In this document: in pieces, positions 8,298-15,196 of the stretch
Numbering within the stretch: the stretch's first letter is position 1
How the letters are laid out: each line of letters begins with the position of its first letter
Assembly: GCA_034428935.1 (NCBI GenBank)
Contig: DAOUHB010000247.1
Coordinates: forward strand, 1-16,468
Direction: 5' to 3'
DNA length: 16,468 bases
Origin: JAAYZQ01 sp034428935
Lineage (GTDB): Bacteria; Chloroflexota; Anaerolineae; JAAYZQ01
The notes under the pieces: generated by a model
Told to the model about the DNA's origin: nothing
Databases searched by the model: none
The model's input: the letters and a program-made list of their open reading frames with translations, nothing else
Translations under genes and position numbers: made by a program

Positions 8298-8360
8298 GGT
8301 ATCGGGTAGCAGGGAATCAGGTGTCAGGGGCGCCGTGCCCGATTCCCGATACCCGATACC
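8298..8360. repeat. Imperfect inverted repeat of heptamer-like units between adaptor and permease genes
   Basis: The 5' arm (8298-8320) reads GGTATCGGGTAGCAGGGAATC and onward. The 3' arm (8338-8360), reverse complemented, reads GGTATCGGGTATCGGGAATC. The arms are separated by 17 nt. The units GGTATCG, GGGTATC and GGGAATC resemble the short tandem repeats seen between genes in some Chloroflexota and cyanobacteria. In mRNA it would fold into a long hairpin within the exporter operon. It has no T-tract, so it is not an obvious terminator. Confidence 0.7.
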
Positions 8361-8376
8361 AGGTACCAGAAGCGCA

Positions 8377-11310
8377 ATGAGTATCCTGCCTACTCTCTTC
8401 TCAACTCTGCTCTCAGGCCTGCTCCTCGCCGCCCGGCGACTCTGGAACCAACGCCTGCTGGGGCTGTGCCTGTTAGCGGGGTTGGTGGCGGCGGTGGGGC
8501 TGCTGTCGAGCATCCCGTTGTACGCCGACGCCGTGCACCACGAGCTGCTGCGGGGGGAGCTGACGGAAGCGGGCACCTACCGGCCGCCGTTTGCCTTCCT
8601 GTGGCGCTACGTGGGTGCGTGGCATGGCGACGTGACGTGGGACAGTTACCGGCCGGTGGACAAGTACCTGTCGGAGCAGGCGGCAGGGGCGATAGGGCTG
8701 CCGCTGGAGTCGTTGGTGCGGCACGTCAAGACGGGCAACTTGCGCCTGTTTGCGGCGGAGGGCTCCGGCGCGTTCGCCAACCGCGAGCCGCTGATGTGGA
8801 CGAGTGTCGGGTTTGTGAGTGGCATTGAGGCGCACATCGAACTCGTCGACGGGGGCTTGGCCGCTTTTCAGGAGGGTGAGGGAGTGCCGATCCTGGTCAC
8901 TCAATCCCTCGCCGAGCGCCTCGGACTGCAGACCGGCGAGCGCTACGTCCTCTTTGGCGATGGGCAGGCCCAGGTGCCCGTCACCATCGCCGGCATCTGG
9001 CGGCCGCTAGATCCCACCGACCCTTTCTGGTTCTACCAGGTCAAGTACTTTGACGACCTGCTCCTGACGTCCGAGGAGATGTTTGTCGAGGGCGTCGTGC
9101 CGGCGCTCAACGCGCCCGTTTCGCAAGCCGTCTGGTACCAGGCGTTCGACGGCGAGCAGGTGCGCACCGCCGCCGTCGACGACCTGCTCGCCCGCATCTC
9201 GACCGTCCGCTCCCGCGCCACGGCCCTGCTGGCCGACACGTCCCTCGACGCCTCCCCCGTCGACGCACTCGAATCGTACCGGCAGTCCGCGAGCCTGTTG
9301 ACCGTCGTCCTGACCATGTTCAGCATCCCCATCGTCGGCCTGCTCCTCTACTTTGTCAGCCTCATCGCCGGCATGGTCGTGCGCCGCAGCCAGGGCGAGA
9401 TCGCCATCCTGCGCAGCCGCGGCACCACCCGCGGCCAGATCGCCCTCATCTACCTGCTCGAAGGGCTGCTCGTCGGTGTGCTGGGCATGGCCGGCGGATT
9501 GGCCCTCGGCCGCCGGCTCGCCGCCCTGATGGGCCAGACGCGCACCTTTCTCGATCCGGCCTTGTTCGGCTCCGTCCTGTTGCCCGGCAGCCCGCTTTCC
9601 GCAGGATCGACCGGGGAGCCAGGCTCGCTGTCCGTCGTCCTGACCCCGACGGCGGTCTGGTACGGCCTGCTCGGCGTGGCCCTGGCCGTACTTGCCTTGC
9701 TGCTGCCCGCCCTCGCCGCCTCGCGCCACACGATCGTCACCTTCCGCTGGGAACGCGCCCGCGCCCTCCTCCGCCCCGTCTACCAGCGCTACTTCCTCGA
9801 CCTCTTGCTCCTGGCCCTCCCCCTCTACGGCTGGTACCTCTTGACCAAGCAGGGCACCATCGCCCCAATCTACCAATCTACCAATCTACCAATTTCCCAA
9901 TCCGACCCCTTCTCCAACCCCCTCCTTTTCCTCGTGCCCGCCCTCTTTTGCTTCTCCCTCGCCCTCCTCTTCATCCGCTTCTTTCCCCTCGTGATGGGCG
10001 CCCTGGCCTGGCTGGCGAGTCAGCTTCCGGGCACAGCGCTGCTCCTCACCCTGCGCCAGCTCGCCCGTGCCGCCGGCCAGTACACCGGCCCGCTCCTGCT
10101 CCTGGCCCTCACCCTCAGCCTGGCGGCCTTTAGCGCGTCGATGGCCGTCACCCTCGACGATCACCTGGCCGACCGCGTCTACTACCAGGTCGGCGCCGAC
10201 CTGAACCTGGCCGAGCTGGGAGAGAGCACCGAACAGCCCGAGCAGCCGGGTCTCTTTGGCGGGGCGGCGGCATCTGATGCACCCGACAACCAGGGGCCGC
10301 GTTGGCTCTTCCTGCCCGTATCCGAGCACCTGCAGGTGCCCGGCGTCCTCGCCGCCGCCCGCGTCGGCGACTATAGCGCGGCGTCCAACCTCGATGGCAG
10401 GCAGCAGCCCGGCCGCCTGCTCGGCGTCGACCGCCTCGACTTTGCCTCGGTGGCCTACTACCGGCCTGATTTTGCTTCTGGCGAGTCGCTCGGTGGCCTC
10501 ATGAACCGCCTCGCCGCCGACCCCGCCCACGTGCTCGTCAGCCGCAATTTCCTGGCCCGCTACGGCCTGTCGGTAGGTGACCCGCTGCGCCTGACCGTGG
10601 GCGCCGCCGGCGAGTTCCACGACGTCCAGTTCACGGTCGCCGGCCCACTCGACCTTTTTCCCACCCTTTACCCGCAGGATGGCCCCTTCTTCGTCGCCAA
10701 CCTCGACCACGTGTACCAGGGGCTGGGCGGCACCTTTCCGTACGACGTCTGGCTGGCGACCGACCCTGCCGTTCCTGCCGGCGAGATCGTCGCCGGTGTG
10801 CGCGACCTGCGCCTGGCCGTCGTGTCGTCGTCCGGCGCCCGCGACCTGATCGCGGCCGAGCAAACCCGGCCCGAGCGCCAGGGCCTCTTTGGCCTGCTCA
10901 CCGCCGGCTTTCTCGCGTCGGCCGTGCTTACCGTCCTCGGCTTTCTGGTCTATGCCGTCGTCTCGTTCCGGCGGCGCTTTATCGAGCTGGGCACGCTGCG
11001 CGCCGTGGGCCTGTCGGTGGGCCAGATGGCCGCCTACCTGGCCGGTGAGCAGGCGATCCTCATCCTGACCGGCGCCGGCCTGGGTACCGTCCTGGGCGTG
11101 ACCGCCAGCCGCCTGTTCATCCCCTATTTGCAGGTCGGAGCAGGCAAGACGGCCCAGGTGCCGCCTTTCGTGGTGCAGATCGCCTGGCAGGAGTTGTTGC
11201 CTATCTATTACGTTTTCGGCGCCATCTTTCTGGCAGCGGTGGCCGCATTGATCGTGTTGTTGCTGCGAATGAGAATCTTTGAGGCGATCAAGCTGGGAGA
11301 GGCAGGGTGA
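8377..11310 (+). CDS. ABC exporter permease with two FtsX modules
   Basis: 977 residues from ATG 8377. A GTG at 8335 would extend the frame, but it lies inside the inverted repeat and would add a repeat-encoded tail. The chosen start has only a weak ribosome-binding site. The layout is a MacB/FtsX-type permease repeated twice. Module 1 has TM1 (about 26-47), a large outside domain (about 48-304) and three helices (about 305-334, 355-378, 424-448), with the cytoplasmic coupling segment RRSQGEIAILRSRGTTRGQI. A linker with further hydrophobic helices (472-489, about 512-546) leads to module 2: one helix (about 569-592), an outside domain (about 593-837) and three helices (838-863, 885-912, 940-964), with the coupling segment RRRFIELGTLRAVGLSVGQM. 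It should act with the two ATPases and the adaptor in mechanotransmission-type export or lipoprotein handling. Residues 497-510 are encoded by an octamer repeat. Confidence 0.88.
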   Translation: MSILPTLFSTLLSGLLLAARRLWNQRLLGLCLLAGLVAAVGLLSSIPLYADAVHHELLRGELTEAGTYRPPFAFLWRYVGAWHGDVTWDSYRPVDKYLSEQAAGAIGLPLESLVRHVKTGNLRLFAAEGSGAFANREPLMWTSVGFVSGIEAHIELVDGGLAAFQEGEGVPILVTQSLAERLGLQTGERYVLFGDGQAQVPVTIAGIWRPLDPTDPFWFYQVKYFDDLLLTSEEMFVEGVVPALNAPVSQAVWYQAFDGEQVRTAAVDDLLARISTVRSRATALLADTSLDASPVDALESYRQSASLLTVVLTMFSIPIVGLLLYFVSLIAGMVVRRSQGEIAILRSRGTTRGQIALIYLLEGLLVGVLGMAGGLALGRRLAALMGQTRTFLDPALFGSVLLPGSPLSAGSTGEPGSLSVVLTPTAVWYGLLGVALAVLALLLPALAASRHTIVTFRWERARALLRPVYQRYFLDLLLLALPLYGWYLLTKQGTIAPIYQSTNLPISQSDPFSNPLLFLVPALFCFSLALLFIRFFPLVMGALAWLASQLPGTALLLTLRQLARAAGQYTGPLLLLALTLSLAAFSASMAVTLDDHLADRVYYQVGADLNLAELGESTEQPEQPGLFGGAAASDAPDNQGPRWLFLPVSEHLQVPGVLAAARVGDYSAASNLDGRQQPGRLLGVDRLDFASVAYYRPDFASGESLGGLMNRLAADPAHVLVSRNFLARYGLSVGDPLRLTVGAAGEFHDVQFTVAGPLDLFPTLYPQDGPFFVANLDHVYQGLGGTFPYDVWLATDPAVPAGEIVAGVRDLRLAVVSSSGARDLIAAEQTRPERQGLFGLLTAGFLASAVLTVLGFLVYAVVSFRRRFIELGTLRAVGLSVGQMAAYLAGEQAILILTGAGLGTVLGVTASRLFIPYLQVGAGKTAQVPPFVVQIAWQELLPIYYVFGAIFLAAVAALIVLLLRMRIFEAIKLGEAG
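9865..9904 (+). repeat. Octamer tandem repeat (CCAATCTA) inside the permease gene
   Basis: Three perfect copies of CCAATCTA (9865-9888) are followed by two diverged copies, CCAATTTC and CCAATCCG (9889-9904). The encoded residues are polar (PIYQSTNLPISQSD) and lie in the linker between two hydrophobic helices. Because the unit is 8 nt, gain or loss of one copy would shift the reading frame. Confidence 0.85.
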
Positions 11311-12320
11311 CCGACCCCTTCATCCTCTGCGACAACCTGGTCAAGATCTACAAGGTCGCCGACCTGGAAGTCGTCGCTCTCCAGGGCCTGGACCTAGCGG
11401 TCGCCGCCGGCGAGATGCTGGGCATCATCGGCGCCTCGGGCAGCGGCAAGAGCACGCTGCTAAACATCGTGGGCGGCCTCGACCGGCCCTCGGCCGGGCG
11501 CATCACCGTGGATGGACGTGATCTGCTCAAGCTCTCCGACCGCGACCTGGACCGCTACCGCCGGGCCGAGGTCGGCTTTGTCTGGCAGCAGACGGGCCGT
11601 AACCTGATCCCCTACCTGACGGCTCGCGAAAACGTCGAGCTGCCTATGACCGTGGCCGGCGCCGGGCTCCTCGCAAAGCGCAGGCGTTCCCGCGAGCTGC
11701 TGGAAGCGGTAGGGCTGTGGGAGCACCGGCGCCACCGCCTGGCCCAGCTCTCCGGGGGGCAGCAGCAGAGGGTGGCCATCGCCGTCGCCCTGGCCAACCG
11801 GCCCCGACTCCTGCTGGCCGACGAGCCGACGGGCGAGGTCGACTCCGCGACGGCCCAGGGCTTGCTCGACCTCTTCCGCGAATTGAACCGGGCCTATGGG
11901 CTGACGACCGTCATCGTCACCCACGACCCGCAGATCGCCCGGCAGGTGGACCGCGTCGTCGCCATCCGTGACGGCAGGACCAGCACCGAGACGATCCGCC
12001 GCGTGAGTCAGCTCGAGCGCGCTATGGCGGGCGAGCGGCAGGAGGGAGAACCGGAGGCGAGCGAGGAAGCCGTGGATTACCACGAGTACGTCGTCCTCGA
12101 CTCGGCCGGCCGGCTGCAGGTGCCGGGAGAGTACCTGGAGCGGTTCGGCATCGGCGACAGGGCGACGCTGGAAGTGACCGATGAGGGCATCCTGATTCGC
12201 CCGGTAGACGGGCGCTCCGCGGCTGCCCCTCCATCCAGCGCTGTAGCTGAGGAAAAGGAGCCACCGGCTGCCAAACAGCGCGGGCTGCGCGGCTGGTGGC
12301 CGAGGGGGCGCAAGCGATGA
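11307..12320 (+). CDS. ABC exporter ATPase with C-terminal AbrB-like domain
   Basis: 337 residues. It starts at GTG 11307, whose GTGA overlaps the permease stop, with GGGAGAGG (11295-11302) 4 nt upstream. The nucleotide-binding domain (about 1-215) is complete: Walker A GASGSGKST (42-50), Q-loop in VWQQ (94-95), signature LSGGQ (148-152), Walker B LLLADEP with Asp172/Glu173, and switch His206. It is of the MacB/LolD/FtsE type. About 120 further residues follow, which FtsE and LolD lack. Within them, about 258-296 reads YVVLDSAGRLQVP..Y...FGIGDRATLEV....ILIRP, the pattern of the swapped-hairpin AbrB/SpoVT/MazE fold. The end is Ala/Pro then Arg/Lys-rich (RGWWPRGRKR). The tail may mediate dimerisation or DNA contact, but its function in an ABC ATPase is not established. 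The gene overlaps the next by ATGA. Confidence 0.9.
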   Translation: MTDPFILCDNLVKIYKVADLEVVALQGLDLAVAAGEMLGIIGASGSGKSTLLNIVGGLDRPSAGRITVDGRDLLKLSDRDLDRYRRAEVGFVWQQTGRNLIPYLTARENVELPMTVAGAGLLAKRRRSRELLEAVGLWEHRRHRLAQLSGGQQQRVAIAVALANRPRLLLADEPTGEVDSATAQGLLDLFRELNRAYGLTTVIVTHDPQIARQVDRVVAIRDGRTSTETIRRVSQLERAMAGERQEGEPEASEEAVDYHEYVVLDSAGRLQVPGEYLERFGIGDRATLEVTDEGILIRPVDGRSAAAPPSSAVAEEKEPPAAKQRGLRGWWPRGRKR

Positions 12321-13006
12321 AGGCCGGGGAAGCCCTTGTCCGCACCGAGGCGCTGACGCGCATCTACCGGGTCGGAACGCGGCGGGTCGAGGCGCTCCAG
12401 GGCGTGGATCTGGCCGTGGCGCCGGGCACACTCGTCGCGTTGCGTGGCCGCTCTGGATCGGGCAAGACGACGCTGCTCAACTGCATCGGCGGGCTGGACC
12501 GGCCCACCTCGGGCCGCGTCTGGTTCGAGGGGCGGGACGTGGGGCGGCTATCGGAATGGAAGCGCGTGCGGCTGCGCCGGCGGCGCATCGGGTTTGTATT
12601 CCAGTCCTTCGCCCTGCTGCCCACCTACTCGGCCGGCGAAAACGTCGATCTGATGCTGCGGCTGGCCGGTGTGGGGCGAGGCAGGCGCCGGCGGCGCGTG
12701 GATGAAGTGCTGGCAATGGTAAGCCTCGAAAAGTGGGCCGGACACCGTCCTTTCGAGCTATCGGGTGGGCAGCAGCAGCGGCTGGCCATCGCCCGTGCCA
12801 TCTCCACCCGGCCGGCCCTCATCCTGGCCGACGAGCCGACGGGTGAGCTCGATTCTGCCACCGGCCAGCAGGTCCTGGCCCTCTTGCGCCGGATCGTAGA
12901 CGAGGAAGGCGCCTCTGTGCTCATCGCCACCCACGATCTGACGGTGGATCTGTTCGCCGACTGGGTTTATCACTTGAAAGATGGTGCACTCGCTTCTGCA
13001 CTTTGA
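12317..13006 (+). CDS. ABC exporter ATPase (MacB/LolD type)
   Basis: 229 residues. ATG 12317 overlaps the previous stop as ATGA, and GAGGGGGCG (12302-12310) lies 6 nt upstream. An in-frame GTG at 12296 would only add seven residues inside the previous gene. All motifs are present: Walker A GRSGSGKTT (44-52), Q-loop VFQS with Gln97, signature LSGGQ (148-152), Walker B LILADEP with Asp172/Glu173, and switch His206. The length is normal for a free-standing LolD/FtsE-like subunit. Two separate complete ATPases beside one double-module permease suggest a heterodimer, one ATPase for each FtsX module. It is the last gene of the operon, and a terminator follows 31 nt after the stop. Confidence 0.92.
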   Translation: MKAGEALVRTEALTRIYRVGTRRVEALQGVDLAVAPGTLVALRGRSGSGKTTLLNCIGGLDRPTSGRVWFEGRDVGRLSEWKRVRLRRRRIGFVFQSFALLPTYSAGENVDLMLRLAGVGRGRRRRRVDEVLAMVSLEKWAGHRPFELSGGQQQRLAIARAISTRPALILADEPTGELDSATGQQVLALLRRIVDEEGASVLIATHDLTVDLFADWVYHLKDGALASAL

Positions 13007-13036
13007 TGGGTGTTGATCCACTTCTCGCCCTTACCG

Positions 13037-13068
13037 GCCCCTCTCGACGTTCCGAGAGGGGCTTTTTT
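13037..13068 (+). terminator. Intrinsic terminator of the exporter operon
   Basis: A perfect 10-bp stem, GCCCCTCTCG (13037-13046) with CGAGAGGGGC (13053-13062), encloses a 6-nt loop and is followed at once by TTTTTT (13063-13068). Position and polarity fit termination of the + strand operon. Confidence 0.93.
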
Positions 13069-13147
13069 CATCTTGTTTTCAGTTTGTGCATCTCTGTCAA
13101 ACCAACTTGCCAGCAACGCGATGTGCCTGTCAGCAGTAGCTACAAGG

Positions 13148-13819
13148 TTAACAACGAGACATACTTCTCCCTTCTCTTTCACCCGCGCCATCGATGGCAT
13201 CTATGAACTGCTCTTTGTCGAGAATAATCAGGTTGGTTGCCTCAAACGTGTTCTTTTCAGCCTCAGCCAGGAAGCGGAGGTACGCTTCCACTCTAAATAG
13301 CTGCCTTAATCTCACAGGATTCCACGCCACTACTACACCGATTCTGGCCAATGCGCAGGCGTTGAAAGTGCTTCCGACCAAGTACTTTATGTCTCGATTT
13401 CCCTTTTCAATCTCGACAGCAACAAAGCAACGTGCATTACGGTTCTTGGCCACGAGTGATTCGAAATCAGCCCTTGCGGAACATGGGCCATCAAGATCGT
13501 CAAGATTGCTGTTGTGATGTAACATCATCCTGTCAATCAATTCCCTTGACTGAGCCATCAAGTTGTCATACTCATCGTTGTATCTGCGATGGGTAGCAAA
13601 CGGCCCGACTGCGATGTCGATCTCGGGTCCATATGTTCGTCGAAAACGTTGTCTGTTTCTGCCAGATCGACCCAAGTACTCCATTTCGTCAGCCATTGCA
13701 CGCCAATGTACAACAACCTGCTCAGGATCGGTGAAATGATGACAAAGAAGGCGCTTCACTTCATCTTGATACTGCCTGCACTCGCTCTTGAAGATCGGGT
13801 ACCCGCCTCTGAAACTCAC
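13148..13819 (-). CDS. Hypothetical protein; possible PD-(D/E)XK-like fold
   Basis: 223 residues on the minus strand. GTG 13819 is the first possible start, since a stop codon lies just upstream in frame, and GGAGGAAG (13833-13826) sits 6 nt before it. I do not recognise the family. The N-terminal half is helical and charged. Residues 65-74 (PEIDIAVGPF) and 131-140 (CFVAVEIEKG) look like two beta strands carrying Asp68 and Glu136/Glu138/Lys139. That arrangement recalls, but does not prove, PD-(D/E)XK nuclease cores. A further strand (GVVVAWN, 161-167) follows. There is no signal peptide or membrane helix. The DNA is visibly poorer in GC than the flanking genes and is read against them, both suggesting separate acquisition. 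A near-consensus promoter lies upstream at 13940-13968, and the gene converges on the exporter operon. Confidence 0.65.
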   Translation of the reverse strand: MSFRGGYPIFKSECRQYQDEVKRLLCHHFTDPEQVVVHWRAMADEMEYLGRSGRNRQRFRRTYGPEIDIAVGPFATHRRYNDEYDNLMAQSRELIDRMMLHHNSNLDDLDGPCSARADFESLVAKNRNARCFVAVEIEKGNRDIKYLVGSTFNACALARIGVVVAWNPVRLRQLFRVEAYLRFLAEAEKNTFEATNLIILDKEQFIDAIDGAGEREGRSMSRC

Positions 13820-13850
13820 AGGTTTCTTCCTCCATCACAGTTGTGGGCAT
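13761..13850 (-). CDS. Short ORF overlapping the start of the hypothetical gene
   Basis: ATG 13850 opens a 29-residue frame (MPTTVMEEETCEFQRR...) that ends at TGA 13763-13761, overlapping the 223-codon gene in another frame by 59 nt. The frame is open for 23 codons upstream of this ATG as well, within the transcript predicted from the promoter at 13940-13968. It could be a leader peptide coupling translation to the gene, the displaced N-terminus of a frameshifted gene, or chance. Confidence 0.25.
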   Translation of the reverse strand: MPTTVMEEETCEFQRRVPDLQERVQAVSR

Positions 13851-13939
13851 TTGAATCTCAAATGAGTATCCGCCAAAGGTGGTGTGGCTGACAACTATGG
13901 AGCTACAAACAACACCTCAGTACCGTCTGGAATCCAGAT

Positions 13940-13968
13940 ATTATACCATCCGCTTCACCGGATATCAA
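13940..13968 (-). promoter_or_regulatory. Near-consensus sigma-70 promoter for the minus-strand gene
   Basis: Read on the minus strand, TTGATA (13968-13963) and a perfect TATAAT (13945-13940) are separated by exactly 17 nt. Transcription would start near 13933 and run into the short ORF and the 223-codon gene, leaving a leader of about 115 nt before GTG 13819. Confidence 0.7.
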
Positions 13969-14108
13969 ACAAGCGAACTTGGTCTGAATAACTCCGCGTT
14001 TCTCTCTCCCTCTTTCGAATCTGAGTCGCCGTGGGCCTACCGGCCCTGAGGCTTATGAGGTCTTGCCTCCCCAGGCTTTTACATTAACGAAAAGGAAGGA
14101 GCAAATGC
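13969..14108. other. Divergent intergenic region before the accessory gene run
   Basis: This stretch separates the minus-strand promoter from the + strand accessory genes. It contains a small hairpin, GGGCC-TACC-GGCCC (around 14034-14047), and an imperfect stem ending in CAGGCTTTT (around 14045-14080) that could be a weak terminator. The last bases hold AAGGAAGGAG (14092-14101), the ribosome-binding site of the next gene. I see no convincing + strand promoter, tRNA or attachment site. Confidence 0.35.
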
Positions 14109-14714
14109 GTGATCACCTACGTACTTTGTCAGATTAGAAGTGTGATTCGAGAAGCAATCTCTCCCCCTGCCACCGTTCATCGGATCACCTTGACGCGCAC
14201 CCTCTACCTCGTCCACGTCGACGGCGCGCTCCATCGTGTTCGCCGCGACCGCGTCTGTAACTGCGGCGGCACCCCGCAGTGTCCCTGCCCGGCCATTCCC
14301 CTGGTCCAGGAGTACCTGGCCGCCGGCGGCCAGCGCCCATTGGGCAGGCATGAGGACACCTGGCCAGACCACTGGCTGCGCGTCCCCCCGCTCTGCCCTG
14401 TCTGCGACTGCCCCACGCTGCCCGACCGGTACGTCAACAGCTCGCACGGCCCTGGTTGGCGCTGCACGTTCGACTCAATGCACTACTGGATGGTCAGGAT
14501 GAACCCCCTGCGGCGCTACCTGGCCGCCCATCCGCCCCGGCCGCGCTACCCCTGGAACGGCGACTCGCCGGCCAAGCAGCAAGTCTGGCTGCAAGCCCAC
14601 GTCCACCCCCCTCGTATCCCCGCAGAATGTGCTCAGGCGGAAGACGTCCTTGTCCCAGGACACATGGCGCCTGCTCCCGAGATGCTCCAGTTGGCGCTCT
14701 CCACCCCAGCCTGA
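14109..14714 (+). CDS. Cysteine-rich hypothetical protein, probable zinc binding
   Basis: 201 residues from GTG 14109, with AAGGAAGGAG ending 7 nt upstream. An ATG at 14105 is in another frame and stops after ten codons. I do not recognise a named family. Two cysteine clusters stand out: Cys50-x-Cys52-x5-Cys58-x-Cys60 (CNCGGTPQCPCP), and Cys96-x2-Cys99-x-Cys101 with Cys119. The first recalls a degenerate SWIM-type zinc finger. Trp, Pro, His and Arg are frequent in the second half and no membrane helix is visible. The first 27 residues come from less GC-rich DNA, so a later TTG start at 14190 is possible, though it lacks a ribosome-binding site. The gene heads a same-strand run that includes RadC, so a role in an integrated element is plausible but not shown. 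Confidence 0.6.
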   Translation: MITYVLCQIRSVIREAISPPATVHRITLTRTLYLVHVDGALHRVRRDRVCNCGGTPQCPCPAIPLVQEYLAAGGQRPLGRHEDTWPDHWLRVPPLCPVCDCPTLPDRYVNSSHGPGWRCTFDSMHYWMVRMNPLRRYLAAHPPRPRYPWNGDSPAKQQVWLQAHVHPPRIPAECAQAEDVLVPGHMAPAPEMLQLALSTPA

Positions 14715-14747
14715 GCGCCCTTCCCCGAACCAATTGTCAAGCCCTTT

Positions 14748-14810
14748 GCGCCAAAAGTGCGCCAGAATCGCGCCATTTTCGCGCTAGACTTGCACGCTCG
14801 CGCCAACCCG
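14748..14810 (+). repeat. Phased 11-bp direct repeats before the YodL-like gene
   Basis: Four contiguous 11-mers begin GCGC: GCGCCAAAAGT (14748-14758), GCGCCAGAATC (14759-14769), GCGCCATTTTC (14770-14780) and GCGCTAGACTT (14781-14791). After 8 nt a fifth, GCGCCAACCCG, occupies 14800-14810 and ends just before the ribosome-binding site. The GCGCCA core thus recurs about once per helical turn on one DNA face, as expected for an operator or iteron-like site. Confidence 0.75.
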
Positions 14811-14827
14811 ACAGAAAGGAACCGACC

Positions 14828-15196
14828 ATGCCCGTTTACCAGGTGTATTATGCCCGCCGGCCGACCTACGTTGCCAGCGGCCAGCTCGGCACGCCACTGC
14901 TGACCGTCTCTCGCCTGCCGGACACGCACGTCCACCTGACGACGATTCAGGCACAGAACCGCGCCGACGCGTGGCTCCAGATGCAGGGCGAGAACTGGTC
15001 GCCCCACGGCGAGGCGCGCCCACTGATCGAGATGCTCGACCTGACCCACACCTCGATGTCCGTCGGCGACGTCCTGCGCGACGAGGACGGCGTCTACTGG
15101 GAGTGCATTGACCTCGGCTGGCGTCGCATCGAAGACGATACACGAGTGGAGTTGGAGGAGGGCGAGCATGTCCTTCATGAAAAAGCTGCCCGCTAA
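14828..15196 (+). CDS. YodL-like small accessory protein
   Basis: 122 residues from ATG 14828, preceded by AGAAAGGAA (14813-14821). The frame is open further upstream inside the previous gene, but those codons are a shadow. The segment HTSMSVGDVLRDEDGVYWEC (about 74-93) matches my recollection of the YodL-type domain (H-S-M-S-V-x-D-V, then a glycine-led strand) found in accessory genes of conjugative elements. Its function is unknown. It is acidic at the C-terminus, has no signal peptide, and overlaps the next gene by 29 nt, which suggests coupled translation. The 11-bp phased repeats just upstream are the likely control site. Confidence 0.65.
   Translation: MPVYQVYYARRPTYVASGQLGTPLLTVSRLPDTHVHLTTIQAQNRADAWLQMQGENWSPHGEARPLIEMLDLTHTSMSVGDVLRDEDGVYWECIDLGWRRIEDDTRVELEEGEHVLHEKAAR

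Noticed and set aside
9886..10863. 325-codon open frame on the minus strand
   Set aside because: It is antisense to the permease, whose membrane helices and coupling motifs are clear. The product is a Gly/Gln/Glu/Arg-rich composition typical of GC-rich shadow frames, with no domain pattern.
11460..12431. 323-codon open frame on the minus strand
   Set aside because: It lies opposite ATPase 1, which has every ABC motif; the antisense product shows none of a real family.
14045..14085. Stem followed by CTTTT as a terminator
   Set aside because: The pairing needs a 3-nt bulge and a long loop and the T-run is short. It is mentioned only as a possibility in the intergenic entry.
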